DNA of 64,000 bases from SAR324 cluster bacterium (GTDB lineage: Bacteria > SAR324 > NAC60-12), in assembly GCA_015231885.1 (NCBI GenBank), contig JADGAT010000015.1, forward strand, positions 1 through 64,000. Direction: 5' to 3'. This document shows positions 23,777 through 32,303 of this stretch, piece by piece; the first letter of the stretch is position 1, and each line of letters starts with the position of its first letter. Below the pieces are notes generated by a model. The model ran no database searches. It saw only the letters and a list, made by a program, of their open reading frames with translations, and was not told where the DNA came from. A program made the translations under genes and the position numbers.

Positions 23777-23971
23777 TCACAGTCCTTTTTTATCTCCTTC
23801 TAATTTTTCCAAATGATTAGACGGAGGTTGTCTTAAATCTTGAATTGTTTCTGAAATTGAAATAGCAATCAACTTCCGTCTAGCAAGACTTTGAATTTCT
23901 TTAGGAATTTTTTTTGTAAACTGACGGCACCAGATCTTTTCAGTTTCCTGACATTTAAATGATTCAATCAT
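23777..23971 (-). pseudogene. HigB-like (RelE superfamily) toxin truncated at the C-terminus
   Basis: The frame beginning Met-Ile-Glu-Ser-Phe-Lys-Cys gives 64 residues of a HigB-type ribosome-dependent RNase, including Ile-Gln-Ser-Leu-Ala-Arg-Arg-Lys-Leu and Pro-Pro-Ser-Asn-His-Leu-Glu-Lys-Leu-Glu-Gly-Asp. It then stops at the point where relatives continue for about 28 more residues with the Ser-Ile-Arg-Ile-Asn and Trp-Arg-Ile-Cys-Phe strands. A GGAG site supports the start at 23971. The missing strands form part of the active fold, so the toxin should be inactive. Confidence 0.7.
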
Positions 23972-24075
23972 TACTGGGCTCCTATTGCCACCATTATGCC
24001 CGATAACACCATACCACAATATTATTGTAAAACAGTAATATTACTCCATTGATAATCAATCAAATCTTAAACAAG

Positions 24076-24996
24076 ATGAAGACATCCGAGCTATCAGAAA
24101 TCGAGATTTTGTGTCACGGGGCAACTGCCTATGACATTACCATGAGTGTGAAACATCATCCTGCAGCCGATATCAAAGAATTTGCCCTGGATAAGGTTGA
24201 ATGCGGAGGAGGTCCCGCGGCCAATGCTGCGGTAACAATTGCACGAATGGGGCATAAAACAGCTTTATCCGGGTATCTGGGAAATGATTTATATGGACAG
24301 TTGAATCTGGAGGAACTAGCAAAGGACCATGTCAACACCGATCTAATTCAACGTGGTGATGCCTCTACTCCACTTTCCGTTGTGATGGCAAAGCCGAATG
24401 GAGAGCGGTCCCTGGTCAACTATCCTTCCCAATCACCATTCATGACCAGGCTATCACCACAATACAAATCATGTTCCCCACAAGTCATTTTATTAGATGG
24501 GCATGAAACAAACACGGCGTTCAAACTCCTTGAATTTGCAAAAAAACAAAATATCACCACAGTACTGGATGCTGGTTCCTACTCTGCTGGTAAAAAGGCC
24601 CTTGCTTCTGAAGTAGACCATCTGGTCGTAACAGAACGATTTGCTCATGAATACACCTCACAAAAAAAAACAGAAGCCGCCCTGGAAACGCTCTTTGAAA
24701 TTTCTAATTCTGTCGTGATCACTGTTGGAAAAGAGGGACTGCTCTGGAAAAATAAAAATAACTCTGGAAAAATGCCGGCTTTTTCAGTGCAAAGCATTGA
24801 TACCACTGGGGCGGGAGATGCCTTTCATGGTGCTTTCTGTGTGGGGTTGATCCGCGGATATGACTGGGAGACTATCCTACGATATGCCAGTGCAGTGGCC
24901 GCCTTGACCTGTACCAAGCATGGCGGAAGGCTTGGGATTCCCCGTGAACATGAAGTTCAGAATTTTCTCAAGAAAAAATGGTCAACGGACTGGTAA
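24076..24996 (+). CDS. PfkB-family carbohydrate kinase
   Basis: A 306-residue ribokinase-like protein. The N-terminal sugar-binding motif Gly-Gly-Gly-Pro-Ala-Ala-Asn-Ala-Ala near residue 45 and the C-terminal signature Asp-Thr-Thr-Gly-Ala-Gly-Asp-Ala-Phe-His-Gly-Ala-Phe near 244, with the catalytic Asp and anion hole, are intact. Substrates in the family range from ribose and fructose to nucleosides, and none is indicated here. An upstream TTG (24049) could add nine residues; neither start has a good ribosome site. The gene stands alone before the chaperone cluster. Confidence 0.85.
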   Translation: MKTSELSEIEILCHGATAYDITMSVKHHPAADIKEFALDKVECGGGPAANAAVTIARMGHKTALSGYLGNDLYGQLNLEELAKDHVNTDLIQRGDASTPLSVVMAKPNGERSLVNYPSQSPFMTRLSPQYKSCSPQVILLDGHETNTAFKLLEFAKKQNITTVLDAGSYSAGKKALASEVDHLVVTERFAHEYTSQKKTEAALETLFEISNSVVITVGKEGLLWKNKNNSGKMPAFSVQSIDTTGAGDAFHGAFCVGLIRGYDWETILRYASAVAALTCTKHGGRLGIPREHEVQNFLKKKWSTDW

Positions 24997-25094
24997 ACAT
25001 GAGAGGAAAATGTTAATGAAGCAGATAAGACACTGATCTAGAAGACGACAAGGATAAATCTGTGGATTTTTTAAAAACTGAGATGGAGGAAAGT

Positions 25095-25829
25095 ATGCAA
25101 ATCGAAGATAATGAGAGTCAGCCAAATACTAAAAACACTAAACTCAACGATTTGGAAAAGTCAGAAGGCTCAGCAAATACGGGACTATCAGAGAACGTGT
25201 TTGAGGCAAGAGAGGAGCACGAAGAAAAACTACTGGAAGATACTGATACCAATGATGAACAAGGAAACGTGATTCATGAAAATACAGAGGCAAACGATAA
25301 ACAAGAAACCATCTCTGGCATTCAGGATCAAATCATGGGCAAATTAAACGAAATTGAAGCAAGACAAGTTACTTTAGAAAAGGAGTTTCAAAGCAAGATA
25401 AAATATGATCAACATAAAGAAACCATCATTGATAATCTTCATAGGGAGTTGCAAGCATATAAAGACGATTTCAAAAAGCAGATGTTGAAGCCTGTCATTC
25501 TAGATATTATTCAGACAATCGACAGCCTCAATAAAATGGTAAAACATTATAGTTCACAGAACAATTCAAACATTGATCCTGAAAAACTCCTTGGAGTTTT
25601 AGAAGATGTTCCATCAGACCTTGAAGATATTCTTTATCGACAGGGTGTGGAACCATACCAATGTGAAGATGACCATTTTCATCCGGAGCGTCAAAGGATT
25701 CTAAAAACAAAAGTAACTGACAGTGAGAGTCTAGATAAAAGCATTGCCGAGCGTGCTCGCAAAGGATATGAATGGGAAGGTAAAATACTTCGTCAAGAAA
25801 TGGTAGAGGTGTATAAATTTAAATCATGA
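25095..25829 (+). CDS. GrpE-like nucleotide exchange factor (divergent)
   Basis: A 244-residue protein. The first 90 residues are acidic and disordered. A long coiled coil follows (about 85-145), and then a compact C-terminal region, where Asp-Asp-His-Phe-His-Pro-Glu-Arg-Gln-Arg-Ile-Leu and Ser-Ile-Ala-Glu-Arg-Ala-Arg-Lys-Gly-Tyr-Glu-Trp-Glu-Gly-Lys-Ile-Leu-Arg match the GrpE beta-domain pattern that opens the Hsp70 nucleotide pocket. It is divergent from housekeeping GrpE and lies 19 bases before an Hsp70-like gene, so it is probably the dedicated exchange factor of that chaperone. ATG at 25095 is chosen for its GGAGG at 25085-25089; GTG at 25062 is an alternative. Confidence 0.78.
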   Translation: MQIEDNESQPNTKNTKLNDLEKSEGSANTGLSENVFEAREEHEEKLLEDTDTNDEQGNVIHENTEANDKQETISGIQDQIMGKLNEIEARQVTLEKEFQSKIKYDQHKETIIDNLHRELQAYKDDFKKQMLKPVILDIIQTIDSLNKMVKHYSSQNNSNIDPEKLLGVLEDVPSDLEDILYRQGVEPYQCEDDHFHPERQRILKTKVTDSESLDKSIAERARKGYEWEGKILRQEMVEVYKFKS

Positions 25830-25848
25830 AATCAAAAAAGAGGTAACA

Positions 25849-27522
25849 ATGGGTGATGAATTAAAGAAGGTTTATGGAATCGATTTGGGAACAACATATT
25901 CTTGTATTTCGCACGTAGATGAGCATGGAAAAGCTGTTATTATCCAAAATTCAGAGAATGAACGGATTACGCCATCGGTCGTGTTTTTTGAAGACGACAA
26001 TGTGATTGTAGGACAGGTTGCCAAAGAAAATGCAACTCTTTACCCGGAAGATGTGGTTTCTTTCATCAAAAGAGCCATGGGAGATCCTAATTTTTATTTT
26101 GAAAAAAACGATAAAACTTACTCACCGGAAGAAATATCCAGTTATGTGCTGCGTAAACTGGTAGGAGATGCTTCCGAGATTTTAGGAGAAAAAATAGAGG
26201 ATGTGGTCATCACATGTCCTGCCTACTTTGGCATCAATGAACGAGAAGCCACCAAACTGGCAGGGGAAATTGCCGGTTTGAATGTGCGTCAAATCCTCAA
26301 TGAACCAACGGCCGCAGCAGTGACTTATGGATTGGCAGATACTGATCAGGAAAAAGTCACCCTAGTTTATGATTTAGGAGGAGGAACTTTCGATATCACC
26401 ATGATTGATATCAAACCTGATGCCATCCAGGTGATCTGTACAGGAGGAGATCACAATCTTGGAGGAAAAGACTGGGATGATGCCATCGTGCGGTATATTT
26501 CTTCTCAGTTCCAGGAACAAACAGGAAGCCGTGAAGATATTCTGGATGATCCAGAAACCTATCAAGATGTCCAGATCTCTGCAGAAAAATCCAAAAAAAC
26601 TCTGTCTACCCGAGGCAAAGCGCCGATTTCCGTAACACATGGAGGAGAAAGAGCAAAGGTCGAATTAACCCAGGAAAAATTTAATGAATTGACTGGCGAT
26701 CTGTTGGAAAGAACGATCAATTTGACTCACGATATGTTGAAGGAAGCAGAGAAAAAAGGATACAAGTCTTTTGATGAAATTTTGCTGGTAGGTGGATCAA
26801 CTCGTATGCCTCAAGTGAAAGTAAGAGTAGAACAGGAGTTCAAAGATATTCCTGTCAAAGTGTTTGATCCCGACGAAGCTGTTGCTAAAGGTGCAGCTTT
26901 GTATGCTTGGAAGCTTTCGATCAATGACGAATTGATCAAACGGATTGCCGATTCTACCGGTAAAGAAGCTACTGAAATTGAAGATCTCACCAAGGAAGAT
27001 TTTGAGAAAGACAAAATGTTGGCTTCGGTGGCACAGGAAGTTGCAGATGATACAGGTTTTACGCTGGCAGCCATAAAAAGTACTGCCATTCAAATTAAAA
27101 ATGTGACCAGCAAGAGCTTTGGGGTCGTTATTCTGAATGAGAAAAAAGAAGAAAAAGTGTTCAATCTTGTTATGAAAAACAGCGATATCCCCATCGAAGT
27201 TTCTCAGGAATTCTATACGGTCGAGGCAAATCAAGCCAGGGTCGACTTGATTGTAAAAGAAAATGAGTTGAGCAAAGAAACACTAGATCCTGACATCGCC
27301 GTAGAAATTGGGAAAGCCGTCCTGAATCTTCCTGCTGGACTACCAGAAGGATCACCTATTGAAGTGATATTCAACCTCAATAAAGAAGGCCGTCTATTGA
27401 TGACAGGAATTGAAAAAACGAAATCTCAAAAAGTGGAAGCGAGCATCGATACCACTTCAGTGATTTCTGGAAAAGAACTGGAAGAAGCAAAACAGCGTAA
27501 TCAGGACACAGAGGTAACGTAA
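25849..27522 (+). CDS. Hsp70-family chaperone (DnaK paralogue)
   Basis: A 557-residue Hsp70. The ATPase domain has the phosphate-1 motif Gly-Ile-Asp-Leu-Gly-Thr-Thr-Tyr-Ser near residue 9, the phosphate-2 motif Tyr-Asp-Leu-Gly-Gly-Gly-Thr-Phe-Asp near 173, and the adenosine motif Leu-Val-Gly-Gly-Ser-Thr-Arg-Met-Pro near 310. It is about 80 residues shorter than DnaK. A non-standard segment (about 360-425) rich in Lys and Asp interrupts before a beta-sandwich-like substrate domain, and the helical lid is short or absent. It is not the housekeeping dnaK: it sits between a divergent GrpE and a membrane J-like protein, suggesting a specialised client set. Confidence 0.88.
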   Translation: MGDELKKVYGIDLGTTYSCISHVDEHGKAVIIQNSENERITPSVVFFEDDNVIVGQVAKENATLYPEDVVSFIKRAMGDPNFYFEKNDKTYSPEEISSYVLRKLVGDASEILGEKIEDVVITCPAYFGINEREATKLAGEIAGLNVRQILNEPTAAAVTYGLADTDQEKVTLVYDLGGGTFDITMIDIKPDAIQVICTGGDHNLGGKDWDDAIVRYISSQFQEQTGSREDILDDPETYQDVQISAEKSKKTLSTRGKAPISVTHGGERAKVELTQEKFNELTGDLLERTINLTHDMLKEAEKKGYKSFDEILLVGGSTRMPQVKVRVEQEFKDIPVKVFDPDEAVAKGAALYAWKLSINDELIKRIADSTGKEATEIEDLTKEDFEKDKMLASVAQEVADDTGFTLAAIKSTAIQIKNVTSKSFGVVILNEKKEEKVFNLVMKNSDIPIEVSQEFYTVEANQARVDLIVKENELSKETLDPDIAVEIGKAVLNLPAGLPEGSPIEVIFNLNKEGRLLMTGIEKTKSQKVEASIDTTSVISGKELEEAKQRNQDTEVT

Positions 27523-27619
27523 CACATTGCTAGCCCAGATCTTCCTTCCCCAGAAATAGGCAAAAAGAATTTTTGATGGCATGATTGTATTTGTGAATCG
27601 CTATAAATGAATCGATATA

Positions 27620-29725
27620 ATGAAACGAGAGAATTACTATATTCTACTGGAGTTGCCCATTGATCCTCCAGAAGATGACTTGCAGAAAATTGAAGCGGCT
27701 ATCAAGGCAAAACAAAAACTATGGTCCCAGCAACGAAACCATGCCACTAAAGGGAAACAGGCACAACAGTACCTGGAGATGATTCAGGACATTAAGAAAG
27801 TCATGTTGGGTACAGATAGAGCTAAAGAAGCACGGGATGCCTCCAAAACAACAAAGCTGGCTGAGAAAGAAAAATATGAAAAGTTAGATCAGTTTCTGGA
27901 AATGGCCTGCTCCAAAGGCTACCTTGATGAAACCGAATTTTTAAATCTGGTCAAAAAGTTTTCTAACATTCCAGAAAAAGAAATACGTAAACGAGTTAAA
28001 GTCCCTATTCAGCGAGGAGGCCAAAAAAAAGCTGCGGAAAAAACACTGGATAAGACCGTCATCGAAAAAATCAATGATCTTCTCAAAATTTTAGGACACA
28101 ATTCCTTATATGACTTTTTGGGTCTTAAACCAAGTTCCCGACTTTCTACGATTCAAAATCGAATCCATAAAAAAGATACTGAAAACCGCCAAATCAGTAA
28201 AAAAGGCACCTTGGTTACGGCAGCGGGTGAGCTGATCGGACATTGTACTAACATTTTTCAGTCCAATGAAACAAAAGCTGTTTATGATGCGACACTGGAA
28301 AAAGTACGCTTGTCTCAGCTGGATGAATTCATTGAGGTCATTGGTGCTGACAAAAAAATAGATCAGCCGGAGTACGAAGCCTTAGTCAAGAAAGGCAAAG
28401 AACTGGGATTGGATGAGAGCGCAGTGAAGGAATATCTGCTATCTTTCTGTGAAAAAAATAACTGGTTCGTTCATATCGAAGAAACCCAAAAGAAGGGCAG
28501 GGAACCTCAACCCGAAGAAACAGGAAATCAGCAACAGGAGCAACAGCGTATAGACGAAGAACGAAAAAAAGCCGAAGAGAAAAAAAAGAAGCAATCCCAG
28601 GAAAGGAAAAAAAGAGAACAAAAGAAAAAAGAAACAGAAGAAAAACGAAGGCAACCGGAGTCACAAAAGGAGGAAAAAAAGAAAAGAGGGGGGCTTTTCA
28701 AAACAATAGGAATTGTCCTGATCGGAATTATTGTGGGGCTTGTTATTTTGGTTGCTATGTCAGAAGAAGAAACTGCTTCAATGGATGAAACTGCATCCGC
28801 ACCAAAAGCAACACTGGTTGTCCGCTCCAATATCAGCAATGATAAAGTGTTTGTCAATGACCAACTGAAGGGATCGACTCGACTGGATCTGAAATTAACC
28901 CCCGGACAATATAGAGTCCGTGTTGAAAAAACTGGATATGGAGCGTTTGAAGAAACTGTGAATTTGACTCCAGGACAAAACCTGGTTTTGCGTGCAAAAC
29001 TTTCCAAGAATCCGGAAGCACCACTATCTCCAACTACGACTCCATCAAAACCGTCTTCTACTGACTGGGGGCAACAACCAACTCAGCCGACTCCATCCGA
29101 TCCAAGTCCTTCACAGGAGACACAAGGCTGGGCACAAAAAACACCTTCGGCATCGTCCCAGAAGACTCAAGGCTGGTCGCAACAATCCACTTCGCCTCAA
29201 GAAAATCAAGGATGGTCACAGGCAACCGAATCCTCAAAACCAACTCAACCCCCTCAACAACCCGCAACTCCAACCAAATCCTCGGAGCCTCAACAGATTA
29301 CACTTCCAGAGAAATCATCTTCCAAAACTCCCTGTACTCCCAAACCAGGAGCCGATTTACGCCATTGTAATTTTGCTGGAAAAATCTTAGATCGTGCCAA
29401 TTTTAAAAATGCTCAAATTGCTGGAGTTTCCTTTAAAAAAGCATCATTGCAGAACGCAAATTTCAATGCAGCAAACTGTCAAAAAGCAGACTTTTCTCAT
29501 GCGAACTTGCAAGGCTCCACATTTGCCAATTCCAACTGCAATCAGGCTAACTTTACAAAATCTGATTTGAGAGAAGTCAATTTCAAAAGGGCCAATTTGA
29601 ATAAGGCTAATTTCAATAAGTCCGATATCCGCAAAGCCAATTTCAAAGAGACAAAGCTGCGCAAAGCCAACTACCAGGAAGCAAGCCTATGGGAAGGTGC
29701 GAATTTTGAAAACATTAAGAGATAA
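27620..29725 (+). CDS. Membrane-spanning J-like / PEGA / pentapeptide-repeat protein
   Basis: A 701-residue mosaic. Residues 1-75 (Tyr-Tyr-Ile-Leu-Leu-Glu-Leu) and about 155-235 (Ser-Leu-Tyr-Asp-Phe-Leu-Gly-Leu) resemble J-domain-like modules but have no His-Pro-Asp; the first has Asn-His-Ala-Thr-Lys-Gly instead. A Lys/Glu coiled coil (300-357) leads to one membrane helix (361-380). Outside are a PEGA domain (396-462), a Pro/Gln linker with repeated Gly-Trp-Ser-Gln units (463-575), and a pentapeptide-repeat block (about 585-695) close to that of the gene at 37528. It likely couples the cytoplasmic Hsp70/GrpE pair to an extracytoplasmic domain. The mechanism is unknown. Confidence 0.8.
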   Translation: MKRENYYILLELPIDPPEDDLQKIEAAIKAKQKLWSQQRNHATKGKQAQQYLEMIQDIKKVMLGTDRAKEARDASKTTKLAEKEKYEKLDQFLEMACSKGYLDETEFLNLVKKFSNIPEKEIRKRVKVPIQRGGQKKAAEKTLDKTVIEKINDLLKILGHNSLYDFLGLKPSSRLSTIQNRIHKKDTENRQISKKGTLVTAAGELIGHCTNIFQSNETKAVYDATLEKVRLSQLDEFIEVIGADKKIDQPEYEALVKKGKELGLDESAVKEYLLSFCEKNNWFVHIEETQKKGREPQPEETGNQQQEQQRIDEERKKAEEKKKKQSQERKKREQKKKETEEKRRQPESQKEEKKKRGGLFKTIGIVLIGIIVGLVILVAMSEEETASMDETASAPKATLVVRSNISNDKVFVNDQLKGSTRLDLKLTPGQYRVRVEKTGYGAFEETVNLTPGQNLVLRAKLSKNPEAPLSPTTTPSKPSSTDWGQQPTQPTPSDPSPSQETQGWAQKTPSASSQKTQGWSQQSTSPQENQGWSQATESSKPTQPPQQPATPTKSSEPQQITLPEKSSSKTPCTPKPGADLRHCNFAGKILDRANFKNAQIAGVSFKKASLQNANFNAANCQKADFSHANLQGSTFANSNCNQANFTKSDLREVNFKRANLNKANFNKSDIRKANFKETKLRKANYQEASLWEGANFENIKR

Positions 29726-29730
29726 AAGCC

Positions 29731-30258
29731 ATGGGTTATTTTGACAGTCTGACCGAAAATCATTTTAAAACAGACTTTGAAGGGCGGTCTATTTATTATC
29801 GTTGGGGAGTATTGGGAAAAGGATATGTTTTATCCAATAAAACAGTAGAAAACAAACTTCGTCAATTGATAAAGGTTTTCTATTTTGTTGCTATGGTAAC
29901 GGTGATTGGGGTTGCTGTGTCCATAGGCTGGTTTTACGAGTTGTTCCTGGTGCCTCTTCTTTTAGTCTGGTATCAACTGTATACCGGTTCTTTAATCAAG
30001 GAGTTTCCTACTGTTGAAGTTTCGAGTTTTCAAGAAAGATTGGCGAACTATTTTACATCTTACAGTTTAACCAGGCTGTGGTGCATGTTGATCGGTTCCA
30101 TATTTTTTGTTGTTGCAGGGATTCTAATTGCTTTGTTTGATTCGGAAAGTGCATTTTTGGGAGTGTTCAGCGCCTTGTTTTTTGGAGCATGTGGTATTAT
30201 CGCTTTTTTGGGAATTCAGGTGAAAAAACGCATTGCTCAAAACGAGGAAGCGCGATGA
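29731..30258 (+). CDS. Hypothetical four-helix membrane protein
   Basis: A 175-residue protein with about four membrane helices (near 48-66, 68-86, 118-140 and 145-165), a polar N-terminus of about 45 residues with several aromatic residues, and a basic C-terminus. It begins five bases after the J-like/PEGA gene and so is very probably translated from the same transcript. It may therefore be a membrane partner of that protein. No family was recognised. Confidence 0.7.
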   Translation: MGYFDSLTENHFKTDFEGRSIYYRWGVLGKGYVLSNKTVENKLRQLIKVFYFVAMVTVIGVAVSIGWFYELFLVPLLLVWYQLYTGSLIKEFPTVEVSSFQERLANYFTSYSLTRLWCMLIGSIFFVVAGILIALFDSESAFLGVFSALFFGACGIIAFLGIQVKKRIAQNEEAR

Positions 30259-30305
30259 AGAGAATAATCACCTTGGTTTTATCCTGTTCCTGGAACGCAC
30301 TCAGA

Positions 30306-30593
30306 TTAAAAAAGGTAAATGGCTGTGATGATGACAGGAACCAACAGGCAGGCTGTGGTGCTGATGTAGAGAAGAAATCCGATTTTTTTCAAATACAACA
30401 AAATTCCCCCTCCTGCCAATAAGCCAATCACTCCTCCTAAATATCCAAACACCACAGGAAAAATGAGGAGGGTAATGGTAGAGGCAGGATCACCAGAAGC
30501 TACTTGATTGGAGGCTATTGAAAATCCAACCATCCCGCCAACAATAGCACACCCTGAGCCTGATAATACAAAGAGTAAAATGGGATGATACAC
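30306..30593 (-). CDS. Hypothetical small glycine-rich membrane protein
   Basis: A 95-residue protein starting with GTG, with three predicted membrane helices separated by short Gly/Ser turns. It is opposite in strand to all neighbours in the chaperone/WSC region. No ribosome site is obvious and no family was recognised. Coding is supported mainly by the regular hydrophobic pattern. Confidence 0.45.
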   Translation of the reverse strand: MYHPILLFVLSGSGCAIVGGMVGFSIASNQVASGDPASTITLLIFPVVFGYLGGVIGLLAGGGILLYLKKIGFLLYISTTACLLVPVIITAIYLF

Positions 30594-31019
30594 TTGATTC
30601 TAGAAATAAAACAATGCTTCTTAACAAAACCTCCCAGATTCGTTTGTTATTCCATCAACGTGCATACTTGTCCCACAAAAGGGCTTATTTAAGCAAGGCT
30701 ATAATAAACCTCCATTTCTACGTAGAATTACGGATACCTATTATCCTACCATAGTGGTATGAGATAAAGGTACTAAGCAAGGGAAAAAGAGAATCCTTTA
30801 AATAAAAATGGCAACATCGTTTTAAAAATTTATGTGAAAATCATCAATAATATCAAACTTATTGTATTTCGCGACAGCGACTAGTTACTCCTTGTTTGGA
30901 TTGTGGCGACAACCCAAACTCAGAGTGCTACTGAATCGTCCAAATGGCAAAGCCTTTGAACTATGACCTTGTCCACAAAGGATTTCTACACTGGATTAAA
31001 ATAGAACAGGAGAAGCTCC
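30594..31019. other. Intergenic region with a long hairpin
   Basis: No gene is seen. A hairpin at 30735-30772 (TACCTATTATC pairing with GATAAAGGTA around an inner TACCA/TGGTA stem) lies about 250 bases before the first WSC protein gene. It could be a regulatory RNA structure or a site for a DNA-binding protein. It lacks a T-run. Confidence 0.4.
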
Positions 31020-32096
31020 ATGAGACACTATATTTCACTTTTTTGTTTGATCTTTATTTTAGTAATAGCTTGGATCGATACATCTGACGCAAATGAAACC
31101 CAAGTTTATTCAAACCGAAACAAAAGTACTGTCCAAAACTTAAACATCAGGCTTCCCACTTTCACAATCAATCAGCCGATGATCATCACTAGGATCAACA
31201 CCTATCATTGGAATAATGGCAGAGGAACCAGTCAACCGGGACAGATCGGTATAAAAGGAGCCGGTTCTTGGCAAGCCAAGGGCAGCCCAGGGATGCGCAA
31301 TACCCCGAATGCTGAGTGGCAGGCTTTTCCCAATATACAACTGAATCCAGGCACCTACACGATTGTCGATTCTGACCCAGCAACCTGGTCGCAAAACTCA
31401 GGATCACAAGGTCTTGGGTTCGTAGCAATTTACGGAAAACCTGTCGGTGGCGGAGGCTGGGGAAATCAAGCCGCATTTAATATTCAAGGTATTTGGGCTG
31501 ATGGACCCGAAGCCAGCGCCAAAAAAATCAATGTTAAACAAAATGGAAACCAAATTACCGGGACCTATCATGAAGGCCGCAGCGTTTTACAGGGAACTCT
31601 GCAGGGCAACACGGTGACTGGTCGATTTGGATACAGTCGAAAAATGCCGACAACTGGCCAATTCACCTGGACTTTTAAACCGGACGGGCGAGAGTTCATT
31701 GGTAAATGGTGCAATGGTTTGGGTTGCAGCCCTAGCAATCTTTGGGACAGGGGGACGTTTCGGCGCATATCCGGAGGTACTGCTCAACCTAGTCAGTCAG
31801 CCAGTAGAGGGAATTATCTTGGCTGTTTCAAAGACAGCAATAATCCCTTTGATATGGGACCTTACTGGAAAAGACCGGGTGGAAATAAAAACAGTGTGGA
31901 TTGGTGCATCAATCATTGCCGTGGAAAAAATTATAAGTACGCTGGATTGCAGTATGCTGTGAGTTGTGCGTGTGGGAATACTTATGGAAACCAGGGAAGA
32001 GCACCAGAAAAAGATTGCTCCATGCCTTGTCCTGGTAATAAAAATCAAAAGTGTGGTGCTGCTTATCGTAACAGCGTTTACAGCACAGGATTATAG
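31020..32096 (+). CDS. Exported protein with NW-like domain, beta domain and WSC domain
   Basis: A 358-residue protein with a signal peptide (about 1-25). Residues 30-140 form a domain with Ile-Thr-Arg-Ile-Asn-Thr-Tyr-His-Trp-Asn-Asn and Leu-Asn-Pro-Gly-Thr-Tyr-Thr-Ile-Val, a distant match to the NW domain of the following genes. About 145-255 is an all-beta segment, and 268-358 is a WSC domain (Gly-Cys-Phe-Lys-Asp, Cys-Ala-Cys-Gly-Asn-Thr-Tyr-Gly, Cys-Pro-Gly-Asn-Lys-Asn-Gln-Lys-Cys-Gly). WSC domains bind carbohydrate in eukaryotic cell-wall sensors and glycan enzymes. It is probably a secreted or periplasmic glycan-binding protein. GGAG precedes the start. Confidence 0.75.
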   Translation: MRHYISLFCLIFILVIAWIDTSDANETQVYSNRNKSTVQNLNIRLPTFTINQPMIITRINTYHWNNGRGTSQPGQIGIKGAGSWQAKGSPGMRNTPNAEWQAFPNIQLNPGTYTIVDSDPATWSQNSGSQGLGFVAIYGKPVGGGGWGNQAAFNIQGIWADGPEASAKKINVKQNGNQITGTYHEGRSVLQGTLQGNTVTGRFGYSRKMPTTGQFTWTFKPDGREFIGKWCNGLGCSPSNLWDRGTFRRISGGTAQPSQSASRGNYLGCFKDSNNPFDMGPYWKRPGGNKNSVDWCINHCRGKNYKYAGLQYAVSCACGNTYGNQGRAPEKDCSMPCPGNKNQKCGAAYRNSVYSTGL

Positions 32097-32303
32097 ATGA
32101 TTTTGATCCTTCTTCTTTACTTTACCCATGAGCTGATGAGTTGATCGAAACAACTGTCTAGGGAAGGATTCGTAAGAGGTCAACAACATAAAGAATCGTA
32201 TCAACAGTTGCCTGTATCGTGAATCGAGATGAATGATGCAAAAATTTATTGATGGTGTGTAAATTTTTTTAAAATAAAATTGATGACGAATGGAGGAGAC
32301 TGA

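Noticed and set aside
23524..23971. Selenocysteine at the TGA ending the HigB-like frame
   Set aside because: Family members have no Cys at this point, the frame beyond does not continue the toxin, and no SECIS-like hairpin is in place.
26374..27234. Several open frames opposite the Hsp70 gene
   Set aside because: They are low-complexity shadows rich in Phe and Ser, a known effect opposite AT-rich coding sequence.
28386..29390. Open frames overlapping the Lys/Glu and Gln/Pro regions of the J-like gene
   Set aside because: They arise from biased composition, and the main frame has consistent domains across the whole length.
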